A DNA stretch of 5,651 bases, taken from contig DXDC01000111.1 of assembly GCA_019115685.1 (NCBI GenBank), positions 1-5,651 on the forward strand, given 5' to 3'. The notes under the pieces are model-generated. The model searched no databases, was not told where the DNA came from, and saw nothing but the letters and a program-made list of their open reading frames with translations. The position numbers and the translations under genes were made by a program. The DNA comes from Candidatus Agrococcus pullicola (GTDB lineage Bacteria; Actinomycetota; Actinomycetes; Actinomycetales; Microbacteriaceae). Shown piece after piece: positions 1 to 5,651 of this stretch. Position 1 is the stretch's first letter. Each line of letters opens with the position of its first letter.

Positions 1-2097
<2,097 letters not shown>

Positions 2098-2114
2098 CCC
2101 GGCCCGATAGGCGG

Positions 2115-2152
2115 AGCGCCGCATCCCAGACTTCGAGTCGGGGTGCGGCGCT
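2115..2152 (+). terminator. Transcription terminator hairpin after nrdF
   Basis: Left arm 2115-2127 pairs with right arm 2140-2152 over 13 bp, containing one G-U pair. The loop can close further (2129-2132 with 2136-2139), leaving only a TCG tip and one bulged A. It lies 17 bp after the nrdF stop and is followed by a weak T-containing stretch (TTCACTGTT), typical of high-GC Gram-positive terminators that lack a clean T run. It most likely isolates nrdEF from the accessory genes downstream. Confidence 0.8.
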
Positions 2153-2234
2153 TCACTGTTGCGTAGTCGCAGCGTACGTGCGTGGCAGCGTGCGAGCATC
2201 GGAGCGGCGCTACCAAGCCGACCGAGCGATGCTG

Positions 2235-2265
2235 TTGCAACGTGACCTTCGACGTCAACTACACT
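2235..2265 (+). promoter_or_regulatory. Possible promoter for the NlpC/P60-like gene
   Basis: TTGCAA (2235-2240) and TACACT (2260-2265) could be -35 and -10 boxes with a 19-bp spacer, longer than ideal. They lie in the 225-bp gap between nrdF and the next gene, about 58 bp before its GTG. The -35 box sits inside the 8-bp palindrome GTTGCAAC (2234-2241). Between here and the gene is a small GC hairpin (2282-2287 with 2292-2297). This is motif matching only; nothing else in the gap is recognisable. Confidence 0.28.
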
Positions 2266-2322
2266 GGCTAGCGCTCGGCTCCCCCGCGCCAGCGGGGTGG
2301 GGCACGAGGCGGTATTAGATGC

Positions 2323-2922
2323 GTGTTGTCGATGAGGTCGGAAGCATCCTCTGATTCGACGACACCTAAGGGATTGGGTGAAAACTTGAGTTCGTCGCTT
2401 CCTGCGCAGTCAATTGCCGAAACTGCACGCCGCCTCTCTTGGAAACGGCACGTTGTTCTTGAGCGCAATACGGAGTCCGATGACTGGGGACGCGCTGCCG
2501 CTAAGCCGGAATTCGTAGAAGCCGCACTTGCGCTGCAGGACGATGTCACCATCGCCTACTTCACCGACTGCGGCGTTTTCGTGGCCTCTGTCGTGCACCT
2601 CTTGGGGCTCGACCCAGACTTCCCCGTCCGTGAGACATGGACGCAATTCGCGCACGTCAAGGATTCCAACCGTTGGGAAACGTTCGTTCCGGCGGGCGAG
2701 TGTGACCTGCTGCCCGGTGACATTCTTGTGCGAGACGGTCACATCTACATCTACGTTGGCGAGTACTGGTCAGAAGTAGATGAGCGTCATTACCGAGCTG
2801 TCGGAGCCTCCCTCTATACGCGACCTCCTTCTGGGCACCACCTATATCTGACCGGCAAGAGCTCCAAGGATCGCAGTAGCGACCAACCATTCTCAGTGGC
2901 CCGTTTCCACGGCGACTCCTGA
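2323..2922 (+). CDS. NlpC/P60-like (CHAP-type fold) cysteine peptidase/amidase domain protein, no signal peptide
   Basis: The 199-residue protein carries one papain-like domain of the NlpC/P60 or CHAP kind, usually a peptidoglycan hydrolase. The probable catalytic Cys83 is in FTDCGVFVA. It is followed by LLPGDILVRDGHIYIYVG with the catalytic His140, and by GASLYTRPP (161-169), which matches the ASASL-R-P strand seen in this family in Actinobacteria. Residues 1-40 are polar, with no hydrophobic segment. The upstream frame, open only to a stop at 2269-2271, offers no signal peptide either, so export is not explained. The start is uncertain: GTG 2323 gives the longest form, while ATG 2332 or TTG 2386 (after a GGGTGAA-like site) are alternatives; the fold would begin near residue 35 in any case. 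Codons are more mixed than in nrdEF, suggesting different ancestry. It could be a cell-wall enzyme, a prophage remnant or a secreted effector; substrate unknown. Confidence 0.75.
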   Translation: MLSMRSEASSDSTTPKGLGENLSSSLPAQSIAETARRLSWKRHVVLERNTESDDWGRAAAKPEFVEAALALQDDVTIAYFTDCGVFVASVVHLLGLDPDFPVRETWTQFAHVKDSNRWETFVPAGECDLLPGDILVRDGHIYIYVGEYWSEVDERHYRAVGASLYTRPPSGHHLYLTGKSSKDRSSDQPFSVARFHGDS

Positions 2923-2925
2923 TGC

Positions 2926-2970
2926 GGCGTTGCTGCACTCCGATGCCACGAGGGTGAGTGCAGCAACGCC
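2926..2970 (+). terminator. Perfect 15-bp inverted repeat, terminator of the NlpC/P60-like gene
   Basis: GGCGTTGCTGCACTC (2926-2940) and its exact reverse complement (2956-2970) enclose a 15-base loop. The left arm begins three bases after the TGA stop. No mismatch is present, and the downstream bases are pyrimidine-rich (CTGCGCTCTACTCTC) rather than a T run. Position and symmetry favour an intrinsic terminator, possibly working for either strand. Confidence 0.75.
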
Positions 2971-3032
2971 CTGCGCTCTACTCTCGCGTCGATGTCGAGC
3001 GGCGCAGGAGGCACCGCGAGATCCGCGGAGTC

Positions 3033-4216
3033 ATGCGGATTTCTCCTAGCCACACGGAGAGAGTGGCACGAAGTGGCACGAGCATCCATTCTCGGGTCGC
3101 CCTCGGTGAGTGTGTGATGTGAGCAGAAATTTGGGAATTCATGGGCACAGCACAACACTTACGAAGTGGCTTTGCGTAAGGGGTACGCAGTGCCATGGTT
3201 CGCATGACAAATGATGCGGATGTAAGGGAGGCGCTCGCCGGTGTTCCCCAGGCCGCCCTTCGCGCTTGGGCGGTGCTGCCTACGGCGAACAAGGGCCCCA
3301 CGGCGCGGTGGGCTCTTGACCAGATTCTCGAGACGCCACATACGAGACCCTTCTGCATGCCGCCCAGGGATCCGACGTGTTTCTTGCGACTGGGATGCTG
3401 CACTTTGTTGCGCAGTCCCTGGCAGAGAAGCTCTCGATACCGCACCACTTCGCACTGTTCTCTCCCAGGCTAGAAGTTGAGGTGCCCTCGCGAGACGCGC
3501 TGATTGCCGGGCCACTGAACGCGCACCGAGCTTCTATCGGCCTACCAGCCGTCGATAACGTTCGGGATTTCCTCTTCACTAAGCAGCCTTGGATCGCGGC
3601 AGACGTGTCGCTAATCCCGCGCGACGGCAAGATCGATTCCGACATCGTCCAGACCTCTCCTTGGGTTCTCGCGGATGAACGACCTCTGCCACACGACCTC
3701 CTTGAGTTTCTCAGCGCTGGAAGCCCTCCGGTCTACGTTGGGTTCGGCAGCATGCGCGTCCCACAAGACACCGCGAACGCCGCGATTGAGGCAATCCGAG
3801 CTCAAGGCCACCGTGTAGTACTGGGAAGCGGTCTAGCGGGTCTGGTTGCGAGTGACGACAAGGACGATTGTTTCGTGCTGGGAGAGGTCAACCAGCAAGC
3901 ACTGTTCCCACGCGTCGCTGCGGTGATTCACCACGGGGGTGCTGGCACCACAACCACAGCTGCCAGGTCCGGTTGCGCGCAGGTCGTGGTGCCACAAGCA
4001 GCGGACTAGTCTGATTGGGCGCGCCGAGTCACTGAACTCGGCATCGGAGCTGGGCATGCGGACACCACACCGACAGAGAGTTCGTTGTCAGCTCCCTTGG
4101 CGTCGGCTCTGCCTCTCGACACTCGTGCCCGTGCCGCCGCATTCGCTGGAAAACTCAGGACTGACGGAGCGGCAGTTGCGGCCAGAATGCTCGTAGAACA
4201 GGCAGGGAAGAGTTGA
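3033..4216 (+). pseudogene. Decayed GT1-family glycosyltransferase (vancomycin GtfB/macrolide-GT-like), several frame changes and an amber stop
   Basis: The intact ancestor would have moved a sugar from a nucleotide donor to a small-molecule acceptor. Homology to GtfB-type enzymes can be followed across frames. ATG 3033 starts M-R-I, and LLAT continues one frame over after an extra T near 3040-3042. VRMTNDADVREALAG through RWALDQIL reads in frame at about 3180-3335, with TAA 3177-3179 just before it. A shift near 3335 leads to YETLLHAAQGSDVFLATG. The rest reads through THE C-terminal domain: NAHRASIGLPAVDNVRD, PPVYVGFGSM, GEVNQQALF and donor-binding HHGGAGTT (3929-3952). TAG 4007-4009 then replaces the Gln of the Asp-Gln pair. 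In the same frame 68 further codons match the family C-terminus (RRVTELGIGAGH, RTDGAAVAARML) to TGA 4214. About 25-30 residues, the variable proline-rich loop, seem missing near 3464-3475. The span of about 394 codons fits a full-length gene of about 400. The 5' end is tentative. Confidence 0.85.
3062..3081. repeat. Tandem 10-bp direct repeat
   Basis: AGTGGCACGA occurs twice back to back (3062-3071 and 3072-3081) without mismatch. It lies in the most degraded 5' part of the glycosyltransferase pseudogene, where the GSRGD-like nucleotide-binding segment would be expected. A 10-bp duplication shifts the frame, so it may be one of the inactivating lesions. Confidence 0.6.
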
Positions 4217-4271
4217 ACAGTGCCGGGTGAAATTTGGCGCAAGCACGCCTTGCGTGCGGCGTCATTCTGAC

Positions 4272-4305
4272 AGCACTTCGTCCTGGTCGCACCAGGCAAA
4301 GTGCT
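4272..4305 (+). terminator. Hairpin after the glycosyltransferase pseudogene, probable terminator
   Basis: The outer arms AGCACTT (4272-4278) and AAGTGCT (4299-4305) and the inner arms CCTGGT (4282-4287) and ACCAGG (4291-4296) form a two-part stem. It has a small internal loop and a CGC tip. A second AAGTGCT at 4309-4315 could compete as the right arm. The hairpin lies 55 bp after the pseudogene's final stop. There is no T run, so function is inferred from position and pairing. Confidence 0.5.
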
Positions 4306-4318
4306 CCGAAGTGCTTGA

Positions 4319-4688
4319 GGATGCGCGCGAAGGCGGGGTTATCCAGTGTTCGCGAACTCGGCTGCTATTCCGATTCCAATGGCTGCGCACCTAGACATTG
4401 GAGAGGTCGCAGCACAGGCATTGATGCCCCCGCCTGCTTCCAGCGAATCGGCGGGCCTCATCGACGCTGCCCACTCGGAGCGTCCGGTCTCGCTGATGCT
4501 CGGCGCTGGGTTTGGGCGCGCATCGCATGTTGCCGTGACCCTAGAAGAGGGTCGGGTGGAGGCGTTTATAGCTGCAGGGCTCCTGTCCACATTTTGCCGA
4601 ATGTCTAGCTGAGCTGTACCGGGCAGACGTACGCGGATTGCTCGCGCCAGGTCTGCAAAAGACTATGCAACGGCTTGCATTGAGCTAG
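4319..4688 (+). pseudogene. C-terminal remnant of an NmrA-like NAD(P)-binding protein, frameshifted
   Basis: NmrA-like proteins are atypical short-chain dehydrogenases, either NAD(P)H sensors or quinone-type reductases of about 280-300 residues. Only the last 120 or so codons remain, and the N-terminal Rossmann fold with its GATG-type loop is gone. The first part reads GYPVFANSAAIPIPMAAHLDIGEVAAQAL, which here spans 4337-4423 and matches the family's IPM-A--DIG-VAA-AL strand and helix. It continues through a region ending in VEAFIAAGL. At TTTT (4592-4595) the frame must move by one base, as if one T were extra. After correction the sequence runs FAECLAELYRADVRGLLAPG, the typical family C-terminal helix, to TAG 4686-4688. 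Uncorrected, the frame stops at 4610-4612. The 3' end overlaps the convergent tetR stop by four bases (CTAG). The family call rests on remembered motifs; that it is a fragment is clearer than its exact subfamily. Confidence 0.62.
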
Positions 4689-5341
4689 TCAACCGGATAA
4701 TGAGAATCCTCGCTAGTTGCGCAGTCTGGGGAAGCCATTCTTCTACCTTGTAACAGAATGCGAAGGCCAGCGGCTACGATCGTTTCGGAATCACCACTCT
4801 GTTTTTCATGCAGCGAGGCGTATAGCGGAGCGAGTTCCCTGTTGACCGCTGTGCGTTGCTCGCCGCCCGCGACCGGAGCAGTCGCGGCGCTACCGATCAC
4901 AAAGTTCGACAGGACATAGGCTTCACCGAGTGGATCGCATGAACCGTCTTCAGTGAGCAGTACGCACATTCGCTCGGACAAGCGGAGATAGTTCGGTCCC
5001 CGGGGCGCACGCATGGCGATGACTTGACAAGCCCATTGATGTCGAACGAGATGCCGGTAGTACGTGATGAGTAGCGCGTGGAGTTCAGAGTATTCCAGGG
5101 CTTCCTGCAATTTTGTGTCACAACCGAGCACATAATCGAGGGCGAGGTCGAAGAGGTCGTCGACCGACGTGATCCGGGAATAGAGGCTGGCGGGCGCGAC
5201 GCTCATTCTCAGCGCGACTGCTCGTATCGTAAGGGCGCGTAGTCCTCCCTCATCCAGCAGCTCAGCGGAGATGGAGGCGAGCCTGCCCACATCCACTGCA
5301 CGGTTTCTGCGAACGGTCCTGCGTTGATCCCAGTAGCTCAC
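4685..5341 (-). CDS. TetR/AcrR-family transcriptional repressor
   Basis: The 218-residue product is a one-domain DNA-binding regulator with a ligand-binding C-terminal half. Residues 20-70 form the TetR N-terminal three-helix domain: ISAELLDEGGLRALTIRAVA, then the recognition part MSVAPASLYSRI and SVDDLFDLALDYVLG. The Ser-Leu-Tyr and following Asp-Asp-Leu are standard positions for this family. The rest (75-200) is mostly helical in character and resembles the tetracycline-repressor-like C-terminal class, so a small hydrophobic ligand is likely but unidentified. The start is GTG at 5341-5339 (reading leftward), with only a weak AAG-type ribosome-binding site; an ATG seven bases upstream is out of frame and stops at once. 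The gene is divergent from the GNAT gene with a 36-bp gap containing a palindrome, suggesting autoregulation and control of that neighbour. Its 3' end meets the NmrA-like remnant, which may once have been a target. Confidence 0.92.
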   Translation of the reverse strand: MSYWDQRRTVRRNRAVDVGRLASISAELLDEGGLRALTIRAVALRMSVAPASLYSRITSVDDLFDLALDYVLGCDTKLQEALEYSELHALLITYYRHLVRHQWACQVIAMRAPRGPNYLRLSERMCVLLTEDGSCDPLGEAYVLSNFVIGSAATAPVAGGEQRTAVNRELAPLYASLHEKQSGDSETIVAAGLRILLQGRRMASPDCATSEDSHYPVD

Positions 5342-5342
5342 G

Positions 5343-5371
5343 CTGACATCTTAGCCGAACTATGTTAGTTT
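5343..5371 (+). promoter_or_regulatory. Predicted promoter of the GNAT gene, giving a leaderless transcript
   Basis: CTGACA (5343-5348) and TAGTTT (5366-5371) are spaced by 17 bp, close to the sigma-70-type consensus. Starting 7 bp after the -10 box places the first transcribed base at about 5378, which is the G of the gene's GTG codon. No ribosome-binding site precedes that codon, consistent with leaderless initiation, which is common in Actinobacteria. Confidence 0.5.
5358..5370. promoter_or_regulatory. Candidate TetR operator, AACTA-N3-TAGTT palindrome
   Basis: AACTATGTTAGTT has perfect 5-bp arms around a TGT centre. It sits 17-29 bp from the tetR start codon and overlaps the -10 boxes of both divergent promoters. 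TetR-family dimers usually bind such palindromes in their own promoter region. That this repressor binds it is inferred from position; no second copy was noticed elsewhere in the window. Confidence 0.5.
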
Positions 5372-5391
5372 AATGGTGTGTTGCGTGTCGA
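5362..5391 (-). promoter_or_regulatory. Predicted promoter of tetR
   Basis: Read on the - strand, TCGACA (5391-5386) and TAACAT (5367-5362) form -35 and -10 boxes with an 18-bp spacer. The transcript would start near 5355, giving a leader of about 14 bases before GTG 5341. The -10 box lies within the AACTA-N3-TAGTT palindrome, so a bound dimer would block it. Confidence 0.5.
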
Positions 5392-5651
5392 GTATCTTCC
5401 TTTGCGCCAAGATCGTGCTGTGCTGCGTGCCATGGAGCACAAAGACGCGGCCGCGTACGCCGTTGGCGCCGACGACCCGCGGGTGCGGGAGTTTGCCCAC
5501 CTGCCAGAACCCGAGTACACCGAAGCTTCGGTCTCCCGACTGATCGATGGAGTGATTCGCGAGGGACTCTTTCGTGGCGATCTCGCGGTGCTGACGATTG
5601 CCGATCCAGGCACAGACGAGTTCATCGGCAGCTTGGTGTTGTTCAACGTGG
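5378..5651 (+). CDS. GNAT-family N-acetyltransferase (RimJ/RimL type), 5' part
   Basis: GNAT enzymes transfer acetyl from acetyl-CoA to an amine; the RimJ/RimL branch includes protein N-terminal acetyltransferases and many small-molecule enzymes. The 91 codons present show the branch's N-terminal layout: LRVEYLPLRQDRAVLRAM (strand and helix 1), DDPRVREFAHLPEPEYTEASV (about residues 34-54) with the usual proline-rich link to helix 2, and DLAVLTIADPGTDEFIGSLVLFNV (strands 2-4). The acetyl-CoA pyrophosphate loop (R/Q-x-x-G-x-G/A) lies beyond the window end, so completeness and catalysis cannot be judged. An in-frame TAG at 5366-5368 limits the start to GTG 5378 or the next codon TTG 5381. GTG fits the predicted transcription start and there is no Shine-Dalgarno site. 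An ATG at 5373 is in another frame. It is probably regulated by the divergent TetR protein. Substrate unknown. Confidence 0.85.
   Translation, partial: MLRVEYLPLRQDRAVLRAMEHKDAAAYAVGADDPRVREFAHLPEPEYTEASVSRLIDGVIREGLFRGDLAVLTIADPGTDEFIGSLVLFNV

Noticed and set aside
2319..2354. Eleven-codon ATG frame overlapping the start of the NlpC/P60-like gene (possible leader peptide)
   Set aside because: A GAGG lies 10 bp before it, but there is no attenuator-like structure or biased codon content; it may only reflect uncertainty about the true start.
2268..2938. Antisense frames opposite the NlpC/P60-like gene
   Set aside because: No motifs or plausible start signals; the sense frame shows coherent Cys/His peptidase motifs and a terminator right after its stop.
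3195..3473. Separate 92-codon gene on the + strand upstream of the glycosyltransferase
   Set aside because: Its first 45 or so residues look like the glycosyltransferase N-domain (VRMTNDADVREALAG), and after about 3335 it is only the out-of-frame reading of the same pseudogene.
2978..3645. Several antisense frames across the 5' half of the glycosyltransferase
   Set aside because: No recognisable family, overlapping one another in different frames, and opposite a sense strand with clear though broken homology.
4007..4009. TAG as a recoded codon (readthrough, suppressor or unusual amino acid) rather than a mutation
   Set aside because: The same gene carries additional frame changes upstream, so recoding at one site would not restore a protein; no special context was seen.
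4234..4608. 124-codon + strand frame overlapping the hairpin and the NmrA-like remnant
   Set aside because: Cys/Arg-rich with no motif; the frame carrying IPIPMAAHLDIGEVAAQAL is the coherent one over the same bases.
4661..4690. Possible bidirectional terminator between the NmrA-like remnant and tetR
   Set aside because: Only two 5-bp stems (TGCAA/TTGCA and GACTA/TAGTC) separated by a six-base bulge, and no T run; too weak to call.
5365..5646. Antisense frame opposite the GNAT gene
   Set aside because: Ser/Arg/Thr-rich mirror frame of a recognisable acetyltransferase, with no start signal.

Overview
The window looks like chromosomal DNA from a high-GC Gram-positive bacterium. NrdE and NrdF are of the actinobacterial class Ib type, nearly all nrdEF codons end in G or C, GTG starts are common, and the decayed glycosyltransferase resembles actinobacterial antibiotic/macrolide-type GT1 enzymes. 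An actinomycete of the Micrococcales/Microbacteriaceae kind is my inference, at low confidence below phylum level.

Layout. Positions 1-2097 hold the conserved core: the C-terminal half of nrdE and the complete nrdF, 20 bp apart on the + strand, closed by a long GC-rich hairpin (2115-2152). From about 2160 the character changes to an accessory region with more mixed codon use. It contains a small NlpC/P60-like cysteine-peptidase gene without a signal peptide (2323-2922), ended by a perfect 15-bp inverted repeat. Next is a decayed GT1 glycosyltransferase (about 3033-4216), with several frame changes and an amber codon exactly where the conserved Gln of the donor-sugar Asp-Gln pair should be. 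A hairpin follows (4272-4305). Then comes a 5'-truncated, frameshifted remnant of an NmrA-like NAD(P)-binding protein (about 4319-4688). Convergent to that remnant lies an intact TetR-family repressor (4685-5341, - strand). Finally, divergent from tetR, a GNAT acetyltransferase gene (5378 onward) runs off the window end.

How the parts work together. NrdE and NrdF are the two subunits of one enzyme supplying dNTPs; nrdH and nrdI would be expected upstream, outside the window. The only visible regulatory unit in the accessory part is tetR/GNAT. Their two predicted promoters overlap, and a 13-bp palindrome covers both -10 regions, so the repressor plausibly controls itself and the acetyltransferase. 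The GNAT transcript is predicted to start at, or within a base or two of, its GTG codon (leaderless). The segment between nrdF and tetR appears to be mostly a gene graveyard. I found no CRISPR array, tRNA, rRNA, transposase or attachment site, and no strong case for a wholly new system.
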